From assembly GCF_947504145.1 (NCBI RefSeq), contig NZ_CANNGQ010000003.1:248001-312000 (forward strand): a stretch of 64,000 nt of DNA, given 5' to 3'. Source of the stretch: an uncultured Microbulbifer sp. (lineage in GTDB: Bacteria; Pseudomonadota; Gammaproteobacteria; Pseudomonadales; Cellvibrionaceae). Positions 40,278 through 50,190 of this stretch are shown piece by piece; the stretch's first letter is position 1, and every line of letters begins with the position of its first letter. The position numbers and the translations under genes were made by a program. Under the pieces are notes generated by a model, which searched no databases, was not told the DNA's origin, and was given only the letters and a program-made list of their open reading frames with translations.

Positions 40278-41633
40278 TCAGGTATTGCCGACCCGCTCCA
40301 CGACCTTGGCGATGTCGCCGGCCAGTTGTTGGACGACTTTGGGGTCTTTCCCCTCAACCATGACCCGAATAAGGGGTTCGGTACCCGATGGTCGCAGCAG
40401 CACACGGCCACTGCCGGCCAATTTGGACTCCACCTGGGCGACGGCGCCCTGTACGTCGGCATGGTCCAGCACGCCATCGCGGCTGGCGAGGCGTACATTG
40501 ATCATGTGCTGAGGCAGCATTTCCATTTTGGCGGTGAGCTGGTGCAGGGGCTCGCCGAAATCACTGACCGCGCGCAGTACTTGCAGGGCGGAGATGATGC
40601 CGTCGCCGGTAGTGGTCACATCGGTGCACACGATATGCCCCGAGGATTCGCCGCCCAGGGTCCAGCCGTTCTTGTACATTCTTTCCAGCACGTAGCGATC
40701 GCCGACTTTGGCGCGGGCGAAGGGTATGGCGCGATCCTGCAGGGCCAATTCAAAGCCGTAGTTACTCATCTGGGTGCCCACTACGCCGCTGCAGCCGCCG
40801 AGGAACTGCTGGCGGTGGATGGCGATGAGAAACAGCAGCTGGTCGCCGTCGATCAGGCTGCCATCTTTATCGACGAACATGACCCGGTCGCCGTCGCCGT
40901 CGAAGGCGATGCCCAGATCGGCGCCGCGCTCGACCACGGCCTTCTGCAGCTGCTCGGGTTTGGTGGAGCCACAATCGAGGTTGATGTTGAGGCCGTCTGG
41001 CTGGGTTCCGATGGCGTGCACTTCGGCCCCCAACTCACGAAACACCTTGGGGGCGATGTGATAAGTGGCGCCGTTCGCGCAGTCCAGCACGATGTTCAGC
41101 CCCTGCAGGGAGTAGGCCCACGGGGTGCTGGCTTTACAGAATTCGATATAGCGGCCGACGGCGTCGTCGATGCGCCAGGCCTTACCCAGGTCTTTGGCAG
41201 TTTCCATGGGCAGGTCGAGAGCGGCTTCGATGTCCGCCTCTACCTGGTCCGGCAGTTTGCTGCCATCGCCGCTGAAGAATTTAATGCCGTTATCCTGGTA
41301 GGGATTGTGAGAGGCACTGATGACGATACCCGCCTGGGCGTGAAAGGTGCGGGTGAGGTAGGCGATGGCCGGAGTTGGCATCGGGCCGAGCAGGCCGACG
41401 TCGACACCGGCGTTGATCAGGCCGGCTTCCAGCGCGGCTTCGAACATGTAGCCGGAAACGCGGGTGTCTTTGCCGATGAGGATTCGGCTGCGGCCACTGC
41501 CACCAGTGCCTTTAACACGGGCACCGAGCACCTTGCCGGCCGCGTAGCCGAGGCGCAGCATAAAGTCCGGGGTGATTGCGCCCTCGCCTACCAGGCCGCG
41601 GATGCCGTCGGTGCCGAAATATTTTCTGCTCAT
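40278..41633 (-). CDS. glmM: Phosphoglucosamine mutase
   Basis: 451 residues from ATG 41633 ([20 protein letters not shown]). It converts glucosamine 6-phosphate to glucosamine 1-phosphate for cell-wall and LPS precursors. The phosphoserine loop is [16 protein letters not shown], the metal loop [12 protein letters not shown], and the sugar-binding motif GGESSGHIV. The C-terminal phosphate-binding loop is [17 protein letters not shown] hairpin of 8-bp arms (40238-40245 and 40263-40270) follows the stop at 40278 without a T-run. Confidence 0.97.
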   Translation of the reverse strand: MSRKYFGTDGIRGLVGEGAITPDFMLRLGYAAGKVLGARVKGTGGSGRSRILIGKDTRVSGYMFEAALEAGLINAGVDVGLLGPMPTPAIAYLTRTFHAQAGIVISASHNPYQDNGIKFFSGDGSKLPDQVEADIEAALDLPMETAKDLGKAWRIDDAVGRYIEFCKASTPWAYSLQGLNIVLDCANGATYHIAPKVFRELGAEVHAIGTQPDGLNINLDCGSTKPEQLQKAVVERGADLGIAFDGDGDRVMFVDKDGSLIDGDQLLFLIAIHRQQFLGGCSGVVGTQMSNYGFELALQDRAIPFARAKVGDRYVLERMYKNGWTLGGESSGHIVCTDVTTTGDGIISALQVLRAVSDFGEPLHQLTAKMEMLPQHMINVRLASRDGVLDHADVQGAVAQVESKLAGSGRVLLRPSGTEPLIRVMVEGKDPKVVQQLAGDIAKVVERVGNT

Positions 41634-41750
41634 CTTACTTCTCGTTTTCAATCGCGATTTTTTTCGCGGTGTATTCGTTCTGCACCTCTCCTGCCTGGGC
41701 CTGCTCTGCTCGCGAACGGCCGTGGATGGGTTCGCCTTCAGGGCAGGCTC

Positions 41751-42596
41751 TTACAGGGGGTGGTCGATTAGTTTTTGCATTTTCAGGACGTCGGTGGTGG
41801 CAGCGACGTCGTGGACTCGGATAATTTTGGCGCCGCGCTGGGCGGACAGCATGGCCAGCGCGAGACTGCCGGGGAGCCGCTGGTCGACGTTGCGGTCCAG
41901 CAGGCGCCCGATCATGGATTTGCGGGACAGGCCCACCAGTATGGGGATGTCGTCCGGGGCCAGTTGCGGCAAATTGCGCAGCAGGGCCAGATTGTGCTCA
42001 TCGTTTTTACCAAAGCCGAATCCAGGATCGTAGATCACCCGCTCGCGGGCGATGCCGGTGTCGATACAGGCTTGCAGGCGCTGGTCGAGGTAAGCGCGCA
42101 CTTCGGCCACCACGTCGGTGTATTCGGGTTTGGACTGCATGGTGCCGGGCTGCCCCTGCATGTGCATGAGGCACACGGGCAGGCTGGTGGTGGCGGCTGC
42201 TTGCAGTGCACCGGGGCGAGTGAGTGCTCGCACATCGTTGATTAGCCCGGCGCCGGCCGCGGCGCTTTCGCGGATTACCGCCGCGGTGCTGGTGTCCACG
42301 GAAATGACGACGTCGAGGCGCTGGCGAATGGCTTCCACCACCGGCACCACCCGCTCCAGCTCTTGCGCTTCCGACACCGGCTCGGCGCCGGGACGGGTGG
42401 ACTCGCCGCCGATATCCAGGATCGATGCGCCATCGCGCACCATCTGTTCGGCCCGCTGCAGCACAAGGTCGAGATCCAGTCCGCCGCCGGCGTAATAGCT
42501 GCCGCCATCGGAGAAGGAGTCGGGGGTGGTATTCAGGATACCCATCACCTGAGGGCTGGTAAGGTCCAGGGTGTGGGTTCCGCAGTGCAGCTTCAT
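41751..42596 (-). CDS. folP: Dihydropteroate synthase
   Basis: 281 residues. It condenses p-aminobenzoate with dihydropterin pyrophosphate in folate synthesis and is the target of sulfonamides. Motifs: MGILNTTPDSFSDGGSYYAG, GASILDIGGESTRPGAEPVS, and FGFGKNDEHNLALLRNLP near 190, with GLSRKSMIGRLL after it. It lies between ftsH and glmM as in most gammaproteobacteria. Confidence 0.97.
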   Translation of the reverse strand: MKLHCGTHTLDLTSPQVMGILNTTPDSFSDGGSYYAGGGLDLDLVLQRAEQMVRDGASILDIGGESTRPGAEPVSEAQELERVVPVVEAIRQRLDVVISVDTSTAAVIRESAAAGAGLINDVRALTRPGALQAAATTSLPVCLMHMQGQPGTMQSKPEYTDVVAEVRAYLDQRLQACIDTGIARERVIYDPGFGFGKNDEHNLALLRNLPQLAPDDIPILVGLSRKSMIGRLLDRNVDQRLPGSLALAMLSAQRGAKIIRVHDVAATTDVLKMQKLIDHPL

Positions 42597-42645
42597 AGGC
42601 GTGAAAAGCGTGTTATGGGGCTGGGATGGTTATTCGGGCAGTTAG

Positions 42646-42673
42646 ACAAAGCGGGCCAATTGGCCCGCTTTGT
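42646..42673. terminator. 28-bp perfect palindrome downstream of ftsH
   Basis: ACAAAGCGGGCCAA followed at once by its reverse complement, 50 bases past the ftsH stop. It forms a GC-rich stem with Ts at the edge (GCTTTGT) on either strand. Likely an intrinsic terminator for ftsH, making folP separately transcribed or partly attenuated. Confidence 0.8.
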
Positions 42674-42723
42674 GTCGGTGAGTCTGCACTTACCGTATTT
42701 GCCATGTCGCGGAGGCGATCAGC

Positions 42724-44646
42724 TCAGTGGCCGTTGACCGGGCCACCCACGGGGCTCTCTCCATCTTGGGAGCCGTCTTTGGGCTTTTCGTCCGCTTCCG
42801 GCACTTCGTCCGCAGGGCCGCCGCCGGTGTAGTCGTTGTCGTGCCAGTCTTTGGGCGCGCGCACTTTGCGACGCGCCATCAGGTCGTTCACCTGTTCCGC
42901 ATCCAGGGTTTCGTATTCCATCAGCGCGTCTTTCATCGCTTCCAGAATATCCCGGTTGTCTTCCAGCAGTTTTTCCGCACGCGCGTAGCAGCTGTCGATG
43001 ATGCGGCGCACTTCCTCGTCGATATCGTTGGAGGTTTTGCCGGAGATGGGGTTGCCCTGGCCGGGCTGGCCGGTCTCGTCTTCACCGTAGTGCAGCGGGC
43101 CGAGCTTCTCGGACAGGCCCCACTTGGTCACCATACTGCGGGCGATATCCGTGGCGCGTTCGATGTCGTTGGAGGCACCCGTGGTCACACCGTCTGCACC
43201 CAGGGTCATCTCTTCGGCGATACGGCCACCGAACAGGGAGCACAGCTGGGATTCCAGCGCGCGCTTGCTCAGGCTGTATTTGTCTTCTTCCGGCAGGAAC
43301 TGGGTGACACCCAGCGCGCGGCCGCGGGGAATAATGGTGACCTTGTGCACAGGGTCGTGTTCCGGTACCAGGCGGCCGATGATGGCGTGGCCGGCTTCGT
43401 GGTAGGCGGTGTTGGTCTTTTCTTTCTCATTCATCACCATGGATTTGCGCTCGGCACCCATCATGATCTTGTCGCGGGCGCGCTCGAACTCTTCCATGCT
43501 GACCATACGGCGGTTGGCGCGGGCGGCGAACAGCGCGGCCTCGTTCACCAGGTTGGCCAGGTCGGCACCGGAGAAGCCGGGGGTGCCGCGGGCGATGGTC
43601 TGCGGATCCACATGCTCTTCCAGCGGCACTTTGCGCATGTGCACCTTGAGGATCTGCTCGCGGCCGCGGATATCCGGCAGGCCGACAAATACCTGGCGGT
43701 CGAAACGGCCCGGGCGCAGCAGCGCCTTGTCGAGTACGTCGGGACGGTTGGTAGCGGCGATGACGATCACGCCTTCGTTACCTTCAAAGCCGTCCATCTC
43801 TACCAAGAGCTGGTTCAGGGTCTGTTCGCGCTCGTCGTGGCCACCGCCCATACCGGCACCGCGATGGCGGCCGACGGCATCGATCTCGTCGATAAAGATG
43901 ATGCACGGGGCCTGTTTCTTGGCCTGCTCGAACATGTCGCGCACCCGGGAGGCGCCCACACCCACGAACATTTCCACGAAATCGGAACCGGAGATGGAGA
44001 AGAACGGTACTTTCGCCTCCCCGGCAATGGCCTTGGCCAGCAGGGTTTTACCGGTACCGGGAGGACCCGCCATCAGTACGCCGCGGGGAATGGCGCCGCC
44101 GAGGCGCTGGAATTTGGACGGATCGCGCAGGAACTCCACCAGCTCCTGTACGTCTTCCTTGGCTTCATCCACGCCCGCCACATCGGCGAAGGTGGTTTTA
44201 ATCTGGTCTTCGCCCAGCAGGCGCGCCTTGCTCTTGCCAAAGGACATGGGGCCGGAGCGGCCACCGGCACCGCCCTGCATCTGGCGCATGAAGAACATGA
44301 ATACAGCAATGATGATCAAGATCGGGAAGCTGGCTACCAGCAGCTGCTGCCAGATGCTGGGGGATTCCGGCTCACGGCCATTGAACTGAACGCCGCCGCG
44401 CACCAGCTCGTTGGTGAGCTCGTCGTCGATGATCTGTGGCTGGATGGTCTTGAAGCGGCTGCCGTCGGCTTTTTCACCGGTGATGACCAGGCCGTCCACC
44501 AGCGCGCTCTTGATCTGGCCGGACTGCACGTCCTGCACAAATTCGGAGTAGCTGACAGACTCGTCCCGGGTTTGTGGCTTGAAGTTCTGGAAGACCATCA
44601 GCAGTACCGCAGCGATGATCAGCCACAACACCAGGTTCTTTGCCAT
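42724..44646 (-). CDS. ftsH: ATP-dependent zinc metalloprotease FtsH
   Basis: 640 residues from ATG 44646 ([20 protein letters not shown]), matching the family start; the longer in-frame start is rejected. It is a membrane-anchored AAA protease degrading LpxC, SecY and other proteins. Two membrane helices (~5-22 and ~100-118) flank a periplasmic domain. Then come Walker [14 protein letters not shown], Walker [10 protein letters not shown], the arginine-finger region GRFDRQV, and the zinc site HEAGH. The C-terminal tail ends Gly-rich and acidic. rlmE lies upstream, the normal pairing. Confidence 0.97.
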   Translation of the reverse strand: MAKNLVLWLIIAAVLLMVFQNFKPQTRDESVSYSEFVQDVQSGQIKSALVDGLVITGEKADGSRFKTIQPQIIDDELTNELVRGGVQFNGREPESPSIWQQLLVASFPILIIIAVFMFFMRQMQGGAGGRSGPMSFGKSKARLLGEDQIKTTFADVAGVDEAKEDVQELVEFLRDPSKFQRLGGAIPRGVLMAGPPGTGKTLLAKAIAGEAKVPFFSISGSDFVEMFVGVGASRVRDMFEQAKKQAPCIIFIDEIDAVGRHRGAGMGGGHDEREQTLNQLLVEMDGFEGNEGVIVIAATNRPDVLDKALLRPGRFDRQVFVGLPDIRGREQILKVHMRKVPLEEHVDPQTIARGTPGFSGADLANLVNEAALFAARANRRMVSMEEFERARDKIMMGAERKSMVMNEKEKTNTAYHEAGHAIIGRLVPEHDPVHKVTIIPRGRALGVTQFLPEEDKYSLSKRALESQLCSLFGGRIAEEMTLGADGVTTGASNDIERATDIARSMVTKWGLSEKLGPLHYGEDETGQPGQGNPISGKTSNDIDEEVRRIIDSCYARAEKLLEDNRDILEAMKDALMEYETLDAEQVNDLMARRKVRAPKDWHDNDYTGGGPADEVPEADEKPKDGSQDGESPVGGPVNGH

Positions 44647-44892
44647 ATCGTTCAAAGGGTTTGCCCTCTTGTCCTGTGCCTTGGGTTGAGCCTTAGCAGG
44701 TAAATCCGTTCCACCCAGTATAGGCGGCGAAAATCGTAAATCTGTCGCCCCAGTCATCCAGCCCCAAATCCACTGCTGGGAAGGGTCAGAATGACGGGGG
44801 TGTGGCGCCGGTCCAGGCCAGCGCAGGGTGCCGTTTTACCACACCGCCCGGGCTGCGCCAAAGCGGTGGATACGCATTGGTCAATCTTTGAG

Positions 44893-45513
44893 TCAGCCCT
44901 TGAAGCCGCGCGCGACTACGTAGACTTCGCGGGAGCGGGGACGGGATGCACCGGGTTTGCGGGTAACCACGGTCTGGTATTGACTGCGGAGATCGCGGAT
45001 CAGTTCATCGAAACCTTCACCCTGGAACACCTTGGCGACAAAAGCACCACCGGGTTTCAGGGTCTGGCGCGCCATGTCCACCGCCAGCTCCACCAGATAC
45101 ATAGAGGCCGGCTGATCCACAGCGCGCACACCACTCATATTGGGGGCCATATCGGAAATCACAAGGTCGGCGCGCTCTTCACCGAGCTTTTCCAGCAGCT
45201 CGTTGAAGACCTTTTCTTCAGTGAAGTCGCCCTGCACGAAGTCCACCCCTGCCAGGGCATCCATCTCTAGGATGTCCGATGCAAGAACCCGACCTTTGTG
45301 GCCGACCAGTTCTGCGGCCACCTGAGACCAGCCGCCAGGCGCGGCGCCGAGATCCACCACGGTCATGCCCTGCTTGATCAGGCGATCCTTCTCCTGCAGC
45401 TCCTGCAGTTTGTAGGAGGCACGGGAGCGGTAACCGTCTTTCTGGGACTGTTTGACGTAGTGGTCGTTGAAATGTTCACGCAGCCAACGGTGGCTGCTCT
45501 TTGATCGGGCCAT
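44893..45513 (-). CDS. rlmE: 23S rRNA 2'-O-ribose U2552 methyltransferase
   Basis: 206 residues, FtsJ/RrmJ family. It methylates U2552 in the ribosomal A-loop with SAM. The Lys-Asp-Lys-Glu set is visible: Lys in [12 protein letters not shown], Asp in [12 protein letters not shown], Lys in [13 protein letters not shown], Glu in [13 protein letters not shown]. The SAM-binding motif is [15 protein letters not shown]. Divergent from yhbY with 71 bases between the two genes. Confidence 0.97.
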   Translation of the reverse strand: MARSKSSHRWLREHFNDHYVKQSQKDGYRSRASYKLQELQEKDRLIKQGMTVVDLGAAPGGWSQVAAELVGHKGRVLASDILEMDALAGVDFVQGDFTEEKVFNELLEKLGEERADLVISDMAPNMSGVRAVDQPASMYLVELAVDMARQTLKPGGAFVAKVFQGEGFDELIRDLRSQYQTVVTRKPGASRPRSREVYVVARGFKG

Positions 45514-45584
45514 CAGTTACAATACATCGCTAATTTCTGGGGTTGTCCGCGCACGGGTTACCCGATTTAAGGATGGAGTATTGT

Positions 45585-45890
45585 ATGCCTTTAACAGCCG
45601 ACCGTAAAAAAGCCTTGCGCGCACGCGGCCACACCCTCAAACCAATTGTCACCATAGCCGACAAAGGGCTCACCGAAGGGGTGATTGAAGAGCTGAATCG
45701 CGCCCTGGAAGATCACGAGCTGATCAAGGTGAAACTGGCGGTCAACGACCGCGATGCACGCCGGGAGCTGATCACCGAGCTATGCCAGCAGAGCAAGTCC
45801 GAGCTGGTGCAAGAGATTGGCAAGATCGCGCTGATCTTCCGCAAAGCCGACAAGCCCAACGCGCGCCTTTCCAACCTGCTGCGCCCCTGA
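45585..45890 (+). CDS. yhbY: YhbY-family ribosome-associated RNA-binding protein
   Basis: 101 residues from ATG 45585 (MPLTADRKKALRARGHTLKP), preceded by GGATGGAG; an in-frame ATG at 45573 is possible. CRM-domain protein linked to 50S subunit assembly. The GxxG loop is seen as ADKGLTEGVIEEL, and ALEDHELIKVKLAVNDRDAR follows. The divergent rlmE neighbour is the normal arrangement. Confidence 0.95.
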   Translation: MPLTADRKKALRARGHTLKPIVTIADKGLTEGVIEELNRALEDHELIKVKLAVNDRDARRELITELCQQSKSELVQEIGKIALIFRKADKPNARLSNLLRP

Positions 45891-46062
45891 GCGCTCTGTC
45901 CGAAAACCTCATCCTCCGGGGCCAGCTGCTTTCAGCGGCCCCAGCCGCCTCCCGCGAAACCTCCCCCGACCAGCAGATCCTCTACACTGAAAGCGAAACC
46001 CTGGCTGCGCCTGAGCGCTGCCCGCAGCAGTATCGCTCCATTCACTGTACTGGAGACCTTCC

Positions 46063-46806
46063 GTGAAGATTCCCCACAGGATGTGGGTGCTGCCCACCCT
46101 GCTCTGCGTTAGCCTGCTGGCAGCCGTTGTCGGCTTTGCGCAAAGCAGTGAACAGGAAGATGGCGTCAAGCCTCGCGGCGAGCCCTTCAAACCTCAACGA
46201 GACACCACACCCACCCCGCCAGAACCGGAGGGGGACGCCACCCGCAATATCCCCGGCTTCCCGAAAGAAGCGGAAGTCTGCGCCGAGTGCCACGACCTGC
46301 AAGGCGAAGGGCGCCCGGGACTGGCACCGCGCATTGCCGGACTGCCGGTGGACTACTTCCGCCAGCAGGTACACGGCTTCCAGGCAGGCAAGCGCAAGAA
46401 CACCACCATGCACGCGCTGTCTGAGGAAGTGACCGACGAGGTGCTGGACAAGATCGCCACCTACTTTTCCTCGCGCCCGCTGCCCAAAATCACCCCCATA
46501 TTGCGCGGTACCCAGGCTGTCATAAGCGACCCAGTAGAAAAGCTCGCCTATCAGGGCGACTGGTCCCGGGAAATTCCGGCCTGCGTCACCTGCCACGGTG
46601 CCTCCGGTATAGGCGTCGGCAATATTCCGCCACTCGCCGGGCAGCACGCGGTGTATCTCAAGGCCCAGCTGCAGGACTGGAAAAAAGGGGGGCGCACCAC
46701 AGACCAGGATCAGGTGATGCAAAAAATCGCCAGCCAGCTGAGCGATGAAGAAATCGAGGCCCTGGCCAATTACTTCAACCAGCTCGGCAAACCGGGGGGG
46801 CAGTGA
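46063..46806 (+). CDS. Di-heme cytochrome c, probable TsdB-type partner
   Basis: 247 residues. Signal peptide MKIPHRMWVLPTLLCVSLLA with cleavage near residue 26, then a Pro-rich charged linker to ~60. Two class-I heme sites: CAECH (73-77) and CVTCH (174-178), each with ~80-100 residues around it as in cytochrome c4. It overlaps the next gene by four bases (ATGA-type overlap, 46803-46806). In organisms using thiosulfate dehydrogenase, TsdB is a c4-like di-heme electron acceptor encoded next to tsdA, which fits here. A generic c4 cytochrome is the alternative. Confidence 0.85.
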   Translation: MKIPHRMWVLPTLLCVSLLAAVVGFAQSSEQEDGVKPRGEPFKPQRDTTPTPPEPEGDATRNIPGFPKEAEVCAECHDLQGEGRPGLAPRIAGLPVDYFRQQVHGFQAGKRKNTTMHALSEEVTDEVLDKIATYFSSRPLPKITPILRGTQAVISDPVEKLAYQGDWSREIPACVTCHGASGIGVGNIPPLAGQHAVYLKAQLQDWKKGGRTTDQDQVMQKIASQLSDEEIEALANYFNQLGKPGGQ

Positions 46807-47915
46807 TGCGACTCATTCAATTTGCGTTACTGGCTGCAGTGCTCGGGTTAACACTGACCGCCTGCGACCGCGGTGAATCTGGCAAGCGTGCCTCGGACCA
46901 GCCCGGCACCGAACTGCCGGACCGGCAGGAAGCCATTCCCAGCCCGGATGCGGATTCCGGCCTGCCAAAAATCCAGCCGCGGCCCTTTACGGAGATTCCT
47001 GATAGCGCCTTTGGGGAGAAGATAAAACGCGGCTATCAACTGTTTGTAAACTCGCAGGAACTGCGCGGCAAATACGTGGGCAATGCACTGAATTGTGTGA
47101 ACTGCCATATGGATGCAGGTCGCCGCGCCGATGCCGCGCCCTTGTGGGCCGCCTACTTTGCCTACCCCGCCTATCGCAAGAAAAACGACAAGGTGAACAG
47201 CTTTGCCGAGCGCATCCAGGGCTGCTTCACCTATTCCGCCAATGGCGCACCACCGCCGGCAGACAGTGCGGAAATGATCGCCCTTTCCGCCTACGCCTAC
47301 TGGCTGGCAATGGGCGGACTGATGAATCATTTCGGCATCGACGGAGCGGTGCCTGAAGTTTCTGATGAGGATCTGATTACCGGTGCCAAGCGGGAAGACT
47401 TCCCCCTGCCAGACGCCATCGCCACGGCGCTGCCGGTGGAACAGCGGGACAAACTCCCCGGCCGCGGTTATCCAAAACTGGAAAAGCCCGCACGCGACTT
47501 TTCCCCGGACAACGGCAAAGAGGTCTTTGCAAAACACTGCATGGCCTGCCACGGCCCGGACGGCCAGGGCTATGAAGCCGCCGGCATCTACAACCTGCCG
47601 CCGCTGTGGGGCAAAGACAGCTACAACTGGGGTGCGGGCATGCACCGGGTAAATACTGCGGCCGCGTTCATTCACGCGAATATGCCTCTTGGAAAAGGCA
47701 TTCAGCTGACACCCCAACAGGCCTGGGATGTGGCGGCGTACATCAACGCGCAGGAACGCCCGCAGGATCCGCGCCTCGCCGACTTTGACGGCGACGTGCA
47801 AAGGCTGAAGGAACGCTACCACCAGCATCCCGGTTTTTATGGACAAAAAATTGATGGGAAAATCCTGGGTGAAAATGCCTACCCGGACTTTCAGCAGATG
47901 CATAAAAGAAATTGA
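46803..47915 (+). CDS. tsdA: Di-heme c-type cytochrome, probable TsdA-type thiosulfate dehydrogenase
   Basis: 370 residues with lipobox TLTAC (Cys21). Two heme motifs: CVNCH (98-102) and CMACH (246-250). Between them GNALNCVNCHMDAGRRADAA and AERIQGCFTYSANG are the TsdA/SoxA-like region. In characterised TsdA a Cys in this segment is the distal heme ligand; Cys141 here is the likely equivalent. Ends with a charged C-terminus. TsdA oxidises thiosulfate to tetrathionate or the reverse. A lipid anchor would place it on the periplasmic face of a membrane. Direction and substrate are inferred. Confidence 0.78.
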   Translation: MMRLIQFALLAAVLGLTLTACDRGESGKRASDQPGTELPDRQEAIPSPDADSGLPKIQPRPFTEIPDSAFGEKIKRGYQLFVNSQELRGKYVGNALNCVNCHMDAGRRADAAPLWAAYFAYPAYRKKNDKVNSFAERIQGCFTYSANGAPPPADSAEMIALSAYAYWLAMGGLMNHFGIDGAVPEVSDEDLITGAKREDFPLPDAIATALPVEQRDKLPGRGYPKLEKPARDFSPDNGKEVFAKHCMACHGPDGQGYEAAGIYNLPPLWGKDSYNWGAGMHRVNTAAAFIHANMPLGKGIQLTPQQAWDVAAYINAQERPQDPRLADFDGDVQRLKERYHQHPGFYGQKIDGKILGENAYPDFQQMHKRN

Positions 47916-47949
47916 CAGGAAACACGAACAAGCAAAATTGAAACGCGAA

Positions 47950-47977
47950 CAGAGTGCCGAATGTTTTCAGCACTCTG
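47950..47977. terminator. Hairpin between convergent genes
   Basis: CAGAGTGC and GCACTCTG pair around a 12-base loop, between the TsdA-type gene ending at 47915 and the convergent lipoprotein gene ending at 47992. No long T-run, so strength is uncertain. Confidence 0.5.
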
Positions 47978-47991
47978 CTCCGGGCAGGCTT

Positions 47992-49998
47992 TTATCGAGT
48001 GGGCGTCGGCGGGATAAAACTCCGTGGCAACTCGGTGGGCATGGGAATCGTCCGGCTCGGCACCGGCGCGGCAAAACGCAGCGGCGCCGCCATTCCCGCA
48101 CAGGCAGGATCCAGGTTCTGCCCCCAACCCTCACCGGCGCAAAGCGCTACCGGCACCACAGACTGCAGGTGAGCATCCGCCTCGGACCAGGCCTCAGGCA
48201 ACAGCCCCTGCACCGCCACACTGGCGCGAGGGCGAATACGCAGTGAGCCGATGCGGTTGCGCTGCCCCTGCTCTACCCGATAGTCATCCGCCGATGAGGG
48301 ATTGATCGGTTTGTTGGTCACCGCAACATCCCGGTGGATACCGTAACGCAGGCTCATCATCGTGGCCTCGAACAACATCGCGGTATCTTCCCAGGGGGTT
48401 GCGTACGCGTAAAAGTCGCTGGCGGTATCCGGGAAGAAAAACTCGGAAATATCTTCCGGGGAGTACCAGCGCTGGGTAGCCGTCGCCTCTGCGCCGCGGT
48501 AGCGCACATCGGCGAGGTCAAACAACTCTTCCGACAGCGGCGGATTGATTTCACTGACAGAGTCATTCACCACCCTGCCCTGCAGCGCCGTCTGCGCCTG
48601 GCGAAAGAAAATATCACCTCCGTCGAGGCCGCTGTTAATTTTGGTCTGAGACATGGCGTCGTTGGCGTGGGCCAGCTCGTGGTACAGCAGCGAACCGAGA
48701 TCCGCCTCCAGATGATCGAACGGGCGATCGTAGCGATTGGCGTGACTGTAGCTGTAAAAAACGTAGTCATTGTTTTTTACAAAACGCGCGGGGGTGACAA
48801 AGTTGAGCGCAGAACTGAAAGCACTGCGGTAGTCCGGAATCTCACTGATCACATCGCGCTCTTCCGGCGTCAACCACAGGCTGTCCGGGTCCAGGTGAAT
48901 GGCCCCTGTCAGCGACCAATAATAGGACGGCCGCACATCGCTGGAAATCACCACCGCGGTCACCGAGCGCAGTAGCAGGGCAAAGTCGCTGTACGGATCC
49001 AGCTCGGTCAGGAAACGTTCAAAGCGCTCCCCCATCCAGTCGTGAGATACCAGCACGTGATCCATGATGAGATCAACGCTGGGCGAAGCGCTCTTCATGC
49101 CGATCAACGGCAGCTCGTTGAGTGTGCAAAGATTGTCGTCATTCAGCTGATTGGAATAAATACAGTCCGCCAGATAGTCGCGGTAAGGACTGTCGGCGCG
49201 GTAGCTGTAGACATTATTGAGTGCGAGGGATTTTGCGCAGGCGTCACCCTCACCGTCGCAGTAATACTCACTGGTGATCTGCGGGCGGTCCTGCACCACC
49301 ACGTAAACCGTATCGGTATAGGAACCTGTAGTGGTCTCCAGCGTGCCTTCGATGGTGATGACCTGATCCCCATCGACCTGGGGCGCGGTGACGAACAACA
49401 CCGGCTCGCCGGAGTCGTCGGTTTCCAGAATGGCGTCGGGGCCCGACAACTGCCGGGCAGACCAGTCGCGATAGCCGCCAGAGATCTGGGTATAGCCCAG
49501 CCGCAGTGAAAACTGTGAGCCCTCACTCACGGCGCGGTCCGCGCGGAACTGCACCCGGGTACCCGTGCTCCCGGGCACTACGGATACATCAAACGTCTCC
49601 TGCACCTGATCGCCGTTGCGATGGGTGGCGGTGAGCTGAAAGCGGTAGTCACCGACATTGGCCGCATCAAAACTGATACCGGCGGTGCCGTTGCCCGCCA
49701 GCGGCTCCACATTGGGCCCGGCCAGCTGCTCCCACTGAAAACGGGCATACCCCATATCGGAAACACTGCCCACGATGCCGACGGAATCACCCACTGCGGC
49801 GGTGCTGTCGCCACTCAGGGTCAGCACCCCCGGCGCCGTGGTGATCGGCGGCTCGGTGCCATCGTCTCCTCCGCCCCCTGAGCCACCGCCACCACAGGCA
49901 GTCAATAGAGACAGGGCGAGGACGCCTAGCGGGCGCTGCACTGAGCGGAGCGATCTGAAAGGAAGGCGTGTAACGAGTTCTCGGATGATTGCGGCCAT
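47992..49998 (-). CDS. Large lipoprotein with HELAH metal-binding motif
   Basis: 668 residues. Lipobox LLTAC (Cys35) is followed by a Gly-rich linker. Residues ~60-240 hold two Ig/PKD-like beta modules (FRADRAVSEGSQFSLRLGYT region). The C-terminal ~400 residues contain LLYHELAHANDAMSQ, with H440, E441 and H444 in the HExxH arrangement of zinc peptidases. I do not recognise the family. Residues downstream that could be the third ligand are not obvious. It is probably an outer-membrane surface protein or peptidase. It stands alone, convergent with the cytochrome pair and separated from pntB by a terminator. Confidence 0.8.
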   Translation of the reverse strand: MAAIIRELVTRLPFRSLRSVQRPLGVLALSLLTACGGGGSGGGGDDGTEPPITTAPGVLTLSGDSTAAVGDSVGIVGSVSDMGYARFQWEQLAGPNVEPLAGNGTAGISFDAANVGDYRFQLTATHRNGDQVQETFDVSVVPGSTGTRVQFRADRAVSEGSQFSLRLGYTQISGGYRDWSARQLSGPDAILETDDSGEPVLFVTAPQVDGDQVITIEGTLETTTGSYTDTVYVVVQDRPQITSEYYCDGEGDACAKSLALNNVYSYRADSPYRDYLADCIYSNQLNDDNLCTLNELPLIGMKSASPSVDLIMDHVLVSHDWMGERFERFLTELDPYSDFALLLRSVTAVVISSDVRPSYYWSLTGAIHLDPDSLWLTPEERDVISEIPDYRSAFSSALNFVTPARFVKNNDYVFYSYSHANRYDRPFDHLEADLGSLLYHELAHANDAMSQTKINSGLDGGDIFFRQAQTALQGRVVNDSVSEINPPLSEELFDLADVRYRGAEATATQRWYSPEDISEFFFPDTASDFYAYATPWEDTAMLFEATMMSLRYGIHRDVAVTNKPINPSSADDYRVEQGQRNRIGSLRIRPRASVAVQGLLPEAWSEADAHLQSVVPVALCAGEGWGQNLDPACAGMAAPLRFAAPVPSRTIPMPTELPRSFIPPTPTR

Positions 49999-50130
49999 TT
50001 TCTGAACTTTCTTATGGTTAGTGCTTTTTATGGGGACTTTTATGAGTACTTTGGCGCCCTAGGTTACCACCGCCCCAACCGATGAGCGATCCCCCTGCTG
50101 CCTGCTCTCACCACCCTGCCTCAACCACAA

Positions 50131-50162
50131 AAAAAGCGGCCACCTTGCGGGGGCCGCTTTTT
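50131..50162 (-). terminator. Intrinsic terminator after pntB
   Basis: AAAAAGCGGCC (50131-50141) pairs with GGCCGCTTTTT (50152-50162). On the minus strand it ends in a T-run of seven. It lies 29 bases past the pntB stop. Confidence 0.9.
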
Positions 50163-50190
50163 CAGCAGACTTGCGATTCCGTCTGACGGA

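Noticed and set aside
40326..41771. 481-residue open frame on the plus strand
   Set aside because: It is antisense to glmM and lacks any motif.
42727..44703. 658-residue open frame on the plus strand
   Set aside because: It is the antisense shadow of ftsH, whose motifs are complete.
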